Of a stretch of 64,000 nt of DNA, positions 32,669 to 42,722 are shown one piece after another (the first letter of the stretch is position 1; every line of letters starts with the position of its first letter). The position numbers were made by a program, and so were the translations under genes. The stretch is from contig OX465291.1 of NCBI GenBank assembly GCA_949987695.1, positions 52,520,964-52,584,963 of the forward strand, given 5' to 3'. The notes below the pieces were generated by a model that did not search any database, was not told the origin of the DNA, and saw only the letters and a list, made by a program, of their open reading frames with translations. This DNA is from Merzomyia westermanni (lineage: Eukaryota; Arthropoda; Insecta; Diptera; Tephritidae).

Positions 32669-32701
32669 TTGAAAATGGCAGAACGCCGAAACCGGTTTGT
32701 C
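32669..32701 (+). ncRNA. Degenerate hammerhead-like core in Penelope 3' region
   Basis: Reads UUGAAAA, U, GGC / AGAAC / GCC, GAAA, then CCGGUUUGUC. The layout matches the hammerhead-like motifs at 11751 and 18347 (core, one extra base, stem II, GAAA, palindromic stem III ending in GUC). Two core positions differ from CUGAAGA (C to U and G to A), and no stem I pairing is obvious. I regard it as a related but probably inactive form. Its mirror image lies in the left arm at about 28102-28134 on the minus strand. Confidence 0.45.
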
Positions 32702-32762
32702 ACAAAACCAAACTTGACAAGGGATGACGGAAAATCGTTCCAACAAAAATGAAGTAATATTT

Positions 32763-33284
32763 ATTTAAATAGACTTTATATATGATGACTGAATTTTCAA
32801 TAAAGTGGCTTGTAATGTAATTTTGAAATTTTCTTGTATTTTTCAACCCAAAATGAACTAAGCTCCTATGAAGTGGTATAGTAACTGGTTTGATATTGAT
32901 GCATAGGCTGACTAGTACGACGGCTGGTATGATACTGGTGTATATAATAACTAGTATGTAAACTGGTGTATTGCTGATGCAGAAGCGAACAATTGCCATC
33001 TCGTATGACATCGCCGTGTTAAAAATTCCAGTTGCTAATATGAAAAAATTACAGAACTCTAACTAGTTGAGCCGGTTTGGCAAACTAGTATTTAACTAGT
33101 ATAAAACTAGTAGAATTGACTGCAGGGTATGTTTAAAGCCTGATTCCCTGGAAATGTCCCGCCTGATTAAGTTCCTAAAATATACTTGAATGGTTTGGCA
33201 GTTTTAAAGAGAAATTAGATCAAACCTAAACAATTAGTATCAAAGTCCGAAACTTTTACAGTACTTTTTTCTGAAAAATCATCT
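32763..33284. other. Intergenic with ACTAGT-rich repeat
   Basis: From about 32870 to 33128 the sequence is rich in AACTAGT/ACTGGT motifs, contains GACATCGCCGTGTTAAAA and ends GCAGGGTAT. The same GACATCGCCATGTTAAA and CAGGGTA blocks occur in the element at 46450-47039. This may be a diverged or truncated copy of that MITE. Confidence 0.4.
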
Positions 33285-33950
33285 ATACTCGTATACATAT
33301 ATAAAAATTAATCGTGGTTTGCTAGTCACGCTAAAACTTGAAAACGACTAAACCAAATTGAATACTTCTTTTTATTAATTATGTAATTAATACGCGGCTA
33401 TTTAGAGAGAAAAAAAGACAAAAATCTTAAGGGGACGTAGCACCTCCCATAAAAACTTAGCTTTCCAGCCTAAATATCTCTAAAAGGGTTCATGGTTGGG
33501 ATTTGCAAATTGATATAGAGATATTCGATATCAATAACATACTCACGGAAAAATGGGAGTTATCGGAAAAGGGGGCATGGCACCTCCTAATCAAACTTAA
33601 CTTTTCATGCTGAATATTTCTTAAAGATTTCAAGGTAGGGACCTGAAGATATACGATATCAATACAATACTCATAAGAAAACAAACGGGAGTTATGGGAA
33701 AAGGGGGCATGGCATTCCCTATACAAACTGAACTGTTCTTACGCCATATTTCTAAAGGTATTTGTCGCAGAACATCAAAGCTTGGTGGTAAAAGATTTTA
33801 TCAATATTGACACTTTTTCAAGGACACAGAATCGGGGAATATATATGCAATTGAAATTGTGAACAATCTCTTATTTATCGAGAATTTTTTAAATGAACTC
33901 AATAAAAAAATCTATTTTGGGCCGAACGAAGTTTACTGGGTCAGCTCGTA
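33285..33950 (+). mobile_element. Helitron/DINE-like non-autonomous element, decayed
   Basis: Starts with TA-rich sequence, then AACTTGAAAACGACTAAACC, typical of the 5' region of DINE/helentron-like elements. It contains about two and a half units of a roughly 145-bp repeat with AAAAGGGGGCATGGCACCTCC and AAGGTAGGGACCTGAA. It ends near 33950 with GCCGAACGAAG...CTGGGTCAGCTCGT, a degraded form of a 3' hairpin plus CTAGT end. Non-coding. The same repeat unit occurs at 45300-45950 in the same orientation. Confidence 0.6.
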
Positions 33951-34984
33951 TGAATATAAATTTAAAGAATTTTTTTTTTGTTTCAGTCTAATGTACATAT
34001 CAATATGTTGACATGATGCAGCTATTTATCGCGCGCGCTTTGTATATTACACCAGAAATGACGATGATCCATTTGGCCCATTAATATGTACGGAGGAGAA
34101 CAGCATAAGCAAGTTTGGTTTAGCACCAACGTCCCACAAGACGATTGCGCGGCTGAGGGCATGTCACACTAGTATATAGGAATGGGATGTCATGTCATTG
34201 TAACCTCAGCTATATGGATACGGATCGATTGCTGCTGTGAGGAGGCTAGAGGTGAACGTATTATGTGGACTTAGTTTTTTCATCTAAATATTTGAAAACA
34301 TATGCTAATGAAATTTAGGTAAATATGTAAGCGAAACATGAAGTAACACAATTTCTACCAATCCATTAAACTACACATGACTGATACATATGTGTGGAAT
34401 GTGTGTGGGGTTTTTGATTGTTGCTCGATCCTTTGCTTATTTTAAAGCTTTTGCTTGTTGTTGTATGTAATTTGGTAAACTAATTGTTGTCGTTGTTTTG
34501 ACAATATGGAATTTGTAGCATTTCATTCGATTTTTTGATTGTTTTGATTGACAGGCGCGCTGCTGTCACTAATTACACGACAGACGGGGCTAGTTTGGGG
34601 AGCCGTGTTTGGGCTGACAGAATTGATAGAGGATTCCGGAAGCAATTTGCTATTTCGTTGTGGCACACATGTGGCTTGGTTTTGTTGTGGCACTTCTATT
34701 ACGTAAATGGGAGGGTTGGGAGAGCCACAATCGCCGACTGATTGTTTGGTCAACGCGAAACATTTCCTAAATATTATGTTGACTCGTTGTAATTGTTTTC
34801 GTAGTTTTAGATATTTGTTTTCTAGAAGATGCTAAACATTTGTTGTTTTAAGAAAAGAGAGGCGCTTAGACTTAAAACACAGTTGGTGTAGTATGGTGAT
34901 TCGAACAACAAACAGACACTGATAAGTTTTTCGGAGATTCGATGGTATCCAGAGTTAGGTTTTTTTGCCTCGGCTTTTCGAAAA
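33951..34984. other. Intergenic, one unassigned frame
   Basis: A minus-strand frame at 34523-34753 encodes a Ser/Pro/Asn/Gln-rich 76-residue peptide (MTKQSVGDCGSPNPPIYVIE at its start). Its composition could fit a host exon or low-complexity region, but nothing else supports it. The rest carries no recognisable motif. Confidence 0.3.
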
Positions 34985-36210
34985 CTTGACAGCTGAGCAT
35001 GTTGTGCCAGGATAATTACATCTTGTCATTCTCCATGCGACTAGCACTGCAGGGCTTGTCCAGAATACAAAGATTTAGGCGTTCTATAGTTGTCTCCAAA
35101 AGACAGTGCGCCGTATCCACCAATCCTCTGAAAAACGTGTGTCGCATTGAGCTTCAGCAGTATCTTTGGGTGCTTCTTTCAAAGGATTTTGCCACATTGG
35201 AAAGGGCGGTCTCGATACTTGCCTTGTTTTCTTCCATGTTACCGGAATGTGGCTATGACTGATGCATGGTGCGGATATCTTCTTGAAGGCCAAATTTCTT
35301 TCTCCTCTGCAGCATAATGGGAAGTATGCCATCAACTCCAAGTGATTTATACGGTGAGAAACTGTTTATTGCCAATTCAACTGTGTCTTCTGCAAAAATT
35401 TCGGTCTTTTAAGAAACCAGGTGCTTCCTGCTACAATATTATTCTTCTATGATACACTTCTCCAGTGCAGGCAAGAAAGTGGGCTTCTGTAAGGATGTCA
35501 AGGGTTTCTGCTATGATCTTGCCCATGTGTCATCAGCGCGTTTAACGAAGGTCTTGTTTTAGTGATTTCTGGCAAGGATTTATAGGACCAGCTTCCTGTA
35601 CTCCTGAAACTCACTCCTTGCGTAGCAGTCGTTGAAAACCTTCTTCAGATTTGAGCTTAGGTCGCCAAGACTTTTGTCCTACCACGGGGGAGGTCTTCTT
35701 GCTCCTGGGTATTGAACAGGCAAGTTTATAGGGATGACATGACATCCCCTTCCAGTGACATAATCCCAAGTAGAGAAGTACAAAAGAGACATAATCCTAG
35801 GCCAAACAACAGAATCATAACGCGATCCAGCCACAGCTTCCCTTTCTAGAATTTTTTGCGGAGTTAGGCGCCCTTTATGCGTGCTTATATTAAACAACCT
35901 CAGAGCTTTTATGAAGAGGACCCGATCGCCATCGACGATTTTCGCTGCATAATCGCACTTCAGCCAGTTTGTTTGAATATAAATCTGCCAGACACATAAA
36001 ATCCCTAGAGTTCTCTGCAGTTGCCGATAAATAATAATATCAGACGACCAGGAGACTTGTTGGCTTTGAAAGTTATAGTAGCCCAAAGCCAGCAACCAGT
36101 GACAGTGTGGGGACACCCGGATATAGAGCATGTATGTGTTGATGATGGGCAAACTAATTTTTTGCGAAGCTTTCATTCTTATATCCCAAGCACCTCGCGA
36201 GAACAATATT
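34985..36210 (-). mobile_element. Decayed LINE ORF2 fragment (I/jockey-like)
   Basis: Read from 36210 down. The block near 35700-35620 gives PPWWDKSLGDLSSNLKKVFN, matching the PWWN-L-L conserved segment between endonuclease and RT. Next, LGVDGILPIMLQ near 35345-35310 matches the SxGxDGIxPxxLQ RT motif. Then IPVTWKKTRQV near 35240-35220 matches IPxxWxxxxVxFIPK. Frames shift repeatedly and stops are frequent. The order is right for an ORF2, but the copy is old and the clade assignment is tentative. Confidence 0.55.
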
Positions 36211-37679
36211 TCTCGATGCTATTTCTCTGGAACCGGTTTTGGCAGGAGCTCTCAAGGGGATTCAGCATCGTTTTAATTTTTGCTGTACATGTACGCAAAC
36301 AGTTCAAGTGTACTTCGAGCATCTTGGCTTTAGTAAAGGCTTACCTACTGGAAGGCCTAAGGTTGTCCCTTTACATTTCCTCACTCTTGTCCCATCTTAA
36401 ACTTCTTCTGTAATGAGACTTTGTTTTTGTAAAGAAAATGCAATATTAATAGACCCCTCAACGGAGCCTACGAGCATACCACTTAGATACTTATTGTTTT
36501 TCTTTAATCATAACTTTATTGATTTTTCCTTTCTACCAAATCGTTGTATTCCTGTAAATGAGTATCCATCCATGTAAGGGCTTGTTGACTAAACCTTATG
36601 CATGGAAGAGACAATTAAGAGGACTAGCCATACGAATCACCAGCTGTCAACTTCCAATTAATTAATTAATGAACTGTTTATTTATACAAATCAAAACAAT
36701 GAATGTGTGAGTATGTGACCATCTACATATATCTACGTTAAATGCGTGTAGAAATGAGACAGAGGTCAATCATTACTCCACATAGACCTCAGCAGATGAA
36801 GTTGCAATAGAATTGAATTTCTTTAAATGTTCTATTTTTTATTCTATTTTTTGAGTTGTTGCATCAAGCACAAGTGGTCCACAAAACGTTCGACTCCTCA
36901 ACTTGCTTCCACATATTTAACTCATAAATCAAAGACGTAAACAGGAAGCGCCATCAATGAAGACATCGATGCATTCCTCATTATTATTTTTACGTCTTCA
37001 TAATGAAGTCTAAATTAGCATTTAAAGTGCAAAGTTAAATGATTTAAATAAAGGAGGTCGTTTAATAGTTCTGCACCGTAATCATTCTGATTTTGTGCTC
37101 TTTCTCTTCTACATGGTTTGACACGTATTCGACGTCTGGTGCCATCAAATGATATCTAAACATTTAGCTTGACTCAAGTTAGGTACTTCATTTTTCCAGA
37201 AAGCCCGTAATGATTGTGGAGGGAGTACAATTTTTATTATAATTTTATTAATGTGCTTGTTAGTTTCAACATACACCGTACAACAAAATTAACTTTTTGT
37301 TATTAAGAAAGCCTTTTATATGTTTAGTGAGGTACATTCAATAAAAAAATATAATTATGAGTAGCTAAATGTACATTTAAAGAACGAGATACGGCAACCA
37401 AACCTGTGCAGCACTGAGTTAAGCCAGAACTCGATGTCTTGCCTCTTGGGCGTTTCAGGCGTTCTAGGCGTCGGCTCGTTTTTTAGACGTGCAAATGTGG
37501 CTGTTCATGGAGTTCAGGCTTTACATCAGAATTTGGTGGAGCCTCAATATGGCCACTCTGATGTGTTAGCAACCCAGCTTTCGATACAACCTAGATGAAT
37601 TTACCCACTCAAGCACCATATATTACAAAAACGTTGCTCTGTAGGTTCTACCTTCCCATTGGTCTATTTCATAATATTT
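36211..37679. other. Intergenic, nothing recognised
   Basis: AT-rich. The plus-strand frame at 36021-36413 is mostly antisense to LINE sequence. No other motif or paired ends seen. Confidence 0.4.
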
Positions 37680-38228
37680 AATTTATTTAAATTTAAATAT
37701 TTAATTTTATTTAATCTTATTAAATTTTGTTTTAGTCCATTTTACTTCATTCTATTTTATTTAATTTAATTTAGTGAGTTTAACGACATTTCACTTCATT
37801 TTATTTCATTTTAATTCATTTCATTTCACTTTATTTCATTTCATTTCATTTTATTTAATTTCATTTCCTTTTATTTTATTTCATTTCATTTCGTTTCAAT
37901 TCACTATATTTCATTTCATTTAATTTTATTTCATTTCAGTTTATTTCATTTCATTTCAGTTCATTTCATTTTATTTAATTTAATTTAATTTCATTTCATT
38001 TCATTTAATTTAATTTAATTTAATTTAATTTAATTTAATTTAATTTAATTTAATTTAATTTAATTTAATTTAATTTAATTTAATTTAATTTAATTTAATT
38101 TAATTTAATTTAATTTAATTTAATTTAATTTAATTTAATTTAATTTAATTTAATTTAAATTAATTTAATTTAATTTAATTTAATTTAATTTAATTTAATT
38201 TAATTTAATTTATTTTATTTTATTTTAA
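37680..38228. repeat. Pentanucleotide microsatellite, (TTTAA)n
   Basis: Begins as mixed ATTTC/ATTTT/ATTTA pentamers (37680-37995). It then becomes an almost pure TTTAA array from about 38000 to 38212, roughly 42 units with one slip near 38157. The grading from mixed to pure units suggests recent homogenisation of one variant. Confidence 0.95.
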
Positions 38229-38842
38229 ATTTATTTTGCTTCAATTCTTGTGCTTTTTTCTTTCTTTGCTGCTCCTTTGGTCCAGCTTTTCTTTTTTCCT
38301 TTACCAATGTGTCTCCAAAGTAGTTTTTGAATTCATTTGGCGGATGCTAACGCATCTTTATCAGATCTGAGAGTATTTTTATGGACACCGGTAGCGATTG
38401 TAAAGTGAAGAATCATTTGACCCCCCTTGCCGAACTCGGCTTAAGGCGCCCAGTGTTATGTAGCACTCAAATTTTCATTGATCTCTTAAATGATTCTTTG
38501 GCGATAGCTGCCTCGCTTTATGCGCCTTAGAAATTTAACGTCACATTAAACTAAAGTTGGTCGTTGTTGCATGGTGTGTCAATGACTATTGGTGATATTT
38601 GACCATAAAGTGTGCAGTGCATTGGATGATCGTTTGCATTTGCATGAATAATTTTTATGGCAGTATCTCCTTTTTTTACTTACCCACAAATCATACCTCA
38701 ATTGCGCTTTCAGCCAATAACAAGGGCGTAGTCAGAGATGAAGGTGGGGGATTTACATAAGGTTCAAAAAGTAAAGCATACAATAAAAATTTACAAAACT
38801 TTGCTAATTTCATATTAAGTTGCCTTCTTGCACGCTCTCCAA
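38229..38842. other. Intergenic with a lone hAT-like end
   Basis: AAGGGCGTAGTCAGAGATGA followed by GGTGGGGGATTT at 38718-38752 resembles a hAT 5' terminus (GGGGCGTAGCCAG type), but no partner was found. Otherwise unassigned. Confidence 0.35.
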
Positions 38843-39166
38843 TTAACCCATCTTCGGCCGCTACATGATCCCGTTATAATTTTTTGTTCCCCTTTAAAGG
38901 AAAGGCTTAAGGACCATAATCAAGAAAAATTTCAAATATAAAAAGATTCTGACCAGCCGTTTGCTTTTTGTGGACTGGTCGAAAAATCGACCACTGGCCA
39001 AAATCCGTCAAGTATGTAAAAAAAATAAATTGCTTCATAACAAAAAATGTTGCTCTTAAACTTGAGTTATTTGTTTTTATTTCAAAGAAAACTGCTTAGT
39101 ATTGAAATGTTATACATTCTTATACATATACATACATATTTTATAAACATTGATAGAGACGTCAAT

Positions 39167-41765
39167 TTACAAATTTTTATGATATTCATCAAAGCATTTA
39201 GTATGTAAGTAAATATTGGATTTTTTGCAAGTAAAAATAATATGTTTCTTGCATAATTTATAGGGCCGATATTTTTTTTCAAGACTTTTTATTACAGAAT
39301 GTATCCTTTCGTTGCTCCGAGGAAGGTTCGACGGCTGGTTTAAGTCTCCGCCTTCATGTCCACGTCTGCCTTCTTCTTCATTGTCATAAACCAACAATTT
39401 TGTTGTGACTTCAGAACGAAAATTAATTTGCGAAAGTGGGGATGTCTTTTGGATTTTTGCAATCATACAATGCAGCTTCCATGTATTGACCATGGCGTTA
39501 CCAAGAAGGTTTGTCCTAGTGGACACCACCACTTCTTTCCTCGAATACAAATACGATAATTTGCTACAGCATTATCATGCATATCTACACCACCCATACC
39601 CTTATTATACTCTTGAATAACTTTTGGTTGCGATATAGCAATAGTTTTTTTTTGTTTACGGCAATATCTTTTAGCAGAAACAATTGGCTCCACACTCGAG
39701 TTATTGGTTATAACATTGACAAGAGCATTGTCTTTCCACCGGAGAGTCAATATTTCTTGATTACTATCGAGTAGCTGGTCAAATGCTATGCGCTTTTCTT
39801 TTTTAAACATCTTAGCGGTGGTTTTCCCATTCTATTTTCGCCTACAGTGCCAGTTGCAAAGAATCGACGTTCATTCAAAAGACACATGAGGTAATAAGAA
39901 GAAAAAAAATTATCGGAGAAACTAATGTGGCACTCAGGGTCAGATACGTTAGAAAGCAAATCTAAAACAGTTTGCGCGCCTAGACCTATATCCAGATTGT
40001 GAGGAGTTGCTGCGCCGCCGTAAAAGGAGCTGGAATATAAATATCCACTTTCTGAGCATAAACACCACGACTTGAATCCAAACCTGATCGGCTTTCCTTT
40101 GATAAACATCTTGCAAGAGTGGCGACCAAAGTACGGAATCATCTGTTCGTCGATAGAAAGAATATGACTAAAGACTCCAAATTGCATAAATCTTTCGTTT
40201 AGAGCATCAGTAATAGGGCGAACCTTTGCAAATCGATCTGCTGTATTTAAATTGTTGTTATATGAGAGATGAAGACACTGTTTAATTTTTTTAAAGCGAT
40301 TATGACTCATCGCTTGTTTCACTATCGGAATCCCCATGTCGGGTCGAACAGACCAATAATGGTCAATGTGAGGCAAAGTATGGTACCCCGAAAGGTACAA
40401 AATACCAATAAATCTATGTATTTCTAATGGCGTGACGTCAATTGAAGTATTGTGTTGATTGGCATATTCATTTGTAAAAGTTGTAATCTCTTCAATAACT
40501 TTTTCATCAAAAAACAATGCAAATAGATCATAGGGAGATTTAGAGCCTGGAAAAAAGGAGATGAAATATACGTACCAAAATAATAGATAGTAATGTTGTT
40601 GACAAAGTGAGACGCTTCTTACCAATTTCAGCAAAAATATCTTCCATTTTGTGACTTTCTACATTTATTGGCTTTCTTGTGTATTGAAAATTTCTAGGCT
40701 TTCGCCAAACCTTCTTCTTCTTTAAATGGTCATCTAACCGACTGGGCGATTTTGACCGTCCAACATAGCTCGCCAGTCGTTTCTTCGTTGCGCCAATTGG
40801 AAACACCGCGGGATCGCAAATCGGTCTGCACTTGGTCCTTCCGTCGGAGTGGTGGTCTCCCTCTTCCTCTGCTTCCACCGGCGGGTACCGATAAGAATAC
40901 CTTCTAGGCTGGAGCATCTTCGCTCATTCGCACTACGTGGCCTAGCCAGCGAAGCCGCTGTGTTTTAATTCGCTGAACTATGTCGGCTCATCATTAAATC
41001 TTCTTCAGTACCAACGCGTAGAGGTCCACAAATCTTTCGAAGAACCTTTCTCTCGAATACTCCCAGAGCCGCCTCATCAGATGTTGTTAGTGTCCACGCT
41101 TCTGCACCATATAGCAGGACGGGTGCGATGAGTGACTTAGAGTGTTATTTTCGTTCGTCGAGAGAGGACTTTACTTTTCAATTGCCTACTCAGTCCGAAC
41201 TAGCATTTGTTTGCAAGAGTAATTCTTCGTCGGATTTCTAGGCTAACATTATTGTTGGTGTTAATGCTGGTTCCCAGGTAAACGAAATTATTGCTGCCAA
41301 CACTGGCCTGGTTGCCAAGGCGCGAATGCGCTGACTCTTTGCATGATGACAGAAGGTACTTCGTTTTGCCCTCGTTCACCACCAATCCCATTTTCTCCGA
41401 TTCTTTTTCTAATTTGGGGTAAGGAGTAAGTAAGATTTTTTCTTAAATCCGCCACATGCATTGGATGTTGATGGATTTTCTGCGTCACCCAGATCGTTAC
41501 CTGCATTTGGAATATTCTCTGCTTCTGAGTATTGTAGCTCAACTGTGCTTGCTATTTTGAGGTAATCATTATTGTCGTCGTTAATATTTATCAGGTCATC
41601 ATCCAAGTCTTCTTCGTCCGTCATGCACTCCACATCAGGCGGTGGAATGTATACAATGTCGACCTCCTTTGCGTTCGATACAGCTTGATCCTCCTCATCG
41701 TCTGAAAATGGCTCATTTAAAATGGCTATAATTTCACAAATATTTATTGATTTACGAACCGGCAT
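39167..41765 (-). pseudogene. piggyBac transposase, frameshifted and interrupted
   Basis: Segments in order. N-terminal acidic region with Met start (41765-41430), containing DEEDLDDDLININDDNND. Then the LINE insertion. Then KVWRKPRNFQYTRKPINVE, an unusual stretch at 40634-40550 and the DDE_Tnp_1_7 core: IHRFIGILYLSGYHTLPHID, SIDEQMIPYFGRH (first Asp), FSDNFFSS (second Asp) and, after a frameshift near 39800, GMGGVDMHDN (third Asp). A second shift near 39500 leads to the C-terminal Cys-rich zinc region KLCKKHIIFTCKKSNIYLHT. One conserved Cys is replaced by Ser. All three catalytic Asp are still encoded, but two shifts and the LINE insertion abolish function. Confidence 0.9.
40722..41418 (-). 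mobile_element. RTE-like LINE 3' fragment inserted in piggyBac
   Basis: Closely matches 58800-59550 of the long LINE: GLVVNEGKTKYLLSSCKESA, LGTSINTNNNV, the RRYSYRYPPVEAEEEGD antisense-frame region, and the same 3' end GGTCATCTAACC. Several internal deletions are visible relative to that copy. Flanks TTTAAATGG / CTTAAATCC with AAGAAGAA-like and AAGAAAAAA-like tracts on the coding strand suggest a target duplication around (A)TTTAAGAA. The 5'-truncated structure is normal for LINE insertions. Confidence 0.85.
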
Positions 41766-42445
41766 TGTAATCGCCTACTGCCCGCATAATTTTAAAAAAT
41801 GAACTGACCAAAATCAAAGCAAAACAATCCGGGGAATACCCTTTTCAAACTTTAAGTAACGATGGATAGAGGGAGACAAATATACATATGATACTAAAGT
41901 ATTGCAAAGCCACGGGAGTTGCCAGACTTTTACTAAAAAAGAGAACTTTAAATAGAGCTAAACCAAAACTTTATACATTTTCAGAATTCAGATGATACTA
42001 GTTTGCATTTATACAATGAATAAAACGAATACTGCTTTGAATTTTTTTTAACCTACTTGACGATTTCTGGCCAGCGGTCGATTTTTCGACCACTGAAATT
42101 AACGTTCTTGGAAAAGTTAGAAAATTGGCAAAATTAAAGTGGAAATTTTTTTATTCTTACAGGCTGATATTTTATCTTCCCAAGATGTTGGTGTTAATTA
42201 CTTTTAACATTTGTCTTCTAATAATTTTTATTTAAACAAAAAACTGTTAAAAATATATATATTTTCTTCCTATCACTAAAATTTTAATTCAAGCATTTTT
42301 TCAAAAATATCTATACTCACGGCGCCGCCGATATTCAAAATTTACTAACCCTGTAAACGGATCAGAAAATCAACATTTAGTTTGAGAGATATGGACCTCT
42401 AAAAATGGTGGTGGAAAAATCGACCATTGGCCGAAAATGGGTTAA

Positions 42446-42564
42446 AGAGCGAAATTTATGAATTTTTGTAGGGATTTTTTAGTATAATCCCGCAGATATC
42501 GAGATATGAAGCTTAGAGTTTAGTTCAGAATCGGATTGTTCGGAGATGTCTCAATATAAATTAT
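42446..42564. other. Short spacer between piggyBac and MITE
   Basis: AT-rich spacer; nothing recognised. Confidence 0.4.
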
Positions 42565-42713
42565 CAAGGCGAATTCAGTAAAAGGTGGCATTATTCGATC
42601 AGCTGACCGACTTTTACATTAGACCTACGAATTACAAAAACAAAATACATTGAAAATATTTGTATATGCGTTTGTAATTCGCTTTGCTTCCACCTTGTAT
42701 TGAATTCGCCTTG
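42565..42713. mobile_element. Small MITE with 9-bp TSD (149 bp)
   Basis: Starts CAAGGCGAATTCAGTA...GGTGG and ends CCACCTTGTATTGAATTCGCCTTG (split here for length), giving inverted termini. Flanked by ATAAATTAT at 42556-42564 and 42714-42722. A 9-bp duplication points to a Mutator-like or related transposase, but the flank is AT-rich so 8 bp cannot be excluded. Non-coding. Confidence 0.72.
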
Positions 42714-42722
42714 ATAAATTAT

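Larger units (their letters stand above)
27997..32762. mobile_element. Head-to-head Penelope inverted dimer with 13-bp TSD
   Basis: Two Penelope-like copies point outward at their 3' ends and meet at their 5'-truncated ends. Left copy (-): about 28010-30418. Right copy (+): 30419-32749. A 33-bp single-copy spacer (30386-30418) belongs to the left copy, which is therefore 11 codons longer. The arms are about 2.33 kb and nearly identical: the 683-residue translations and the antisense frames match. I spotted one base difference (a CG-rich spot near 28258). The sequence TGAAGTAATATTT occurs at both outer edges (27997-28009 and 32750-32762), which suggests that the whole palindrome inserted as one unit. 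Confidence 0.88.
38843..42445 (-). mobile_element. piggyBac transposon with TTAA ends, LINE inside
   Basis: Left end TTAACCCATCTTCGGCC (38843-38859). Right end GGCCGAAAATGGGTTAA (42429-42445), its inverse with one mismatch. TTAA at both edges is the piggyBac target duplication. A sub-terminal inverted pair, GGTCGAAAAATCGACCACTG near 38976 and its near inverse at 42075-42100, is also present. A third GGTGGAAAAATCGACCATTG block adjoins the right end. The transposase gene is on the minus strand (41765 to 39167). An approximately 0.7-kb LINE tail is inserted at 40722-41418. Without it the element is about 2.9 kb, a usual size. Confidence 0.9.

Noticed and set aside
35679..36206. 175-codon minus frame as an intact protein
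   Set aside because: It mixes frames of a decayed LINE; recognisable LINE residues lie in other frames of the same stretch.
37995..38215. CRISPR-like regular repetition
   Set aside because: It is a simple pentanucleotide array without spacers.
39356..39774. Plus-strand frames over piggyBac
   Set aside because: Shadows of the minus-strand transposase.
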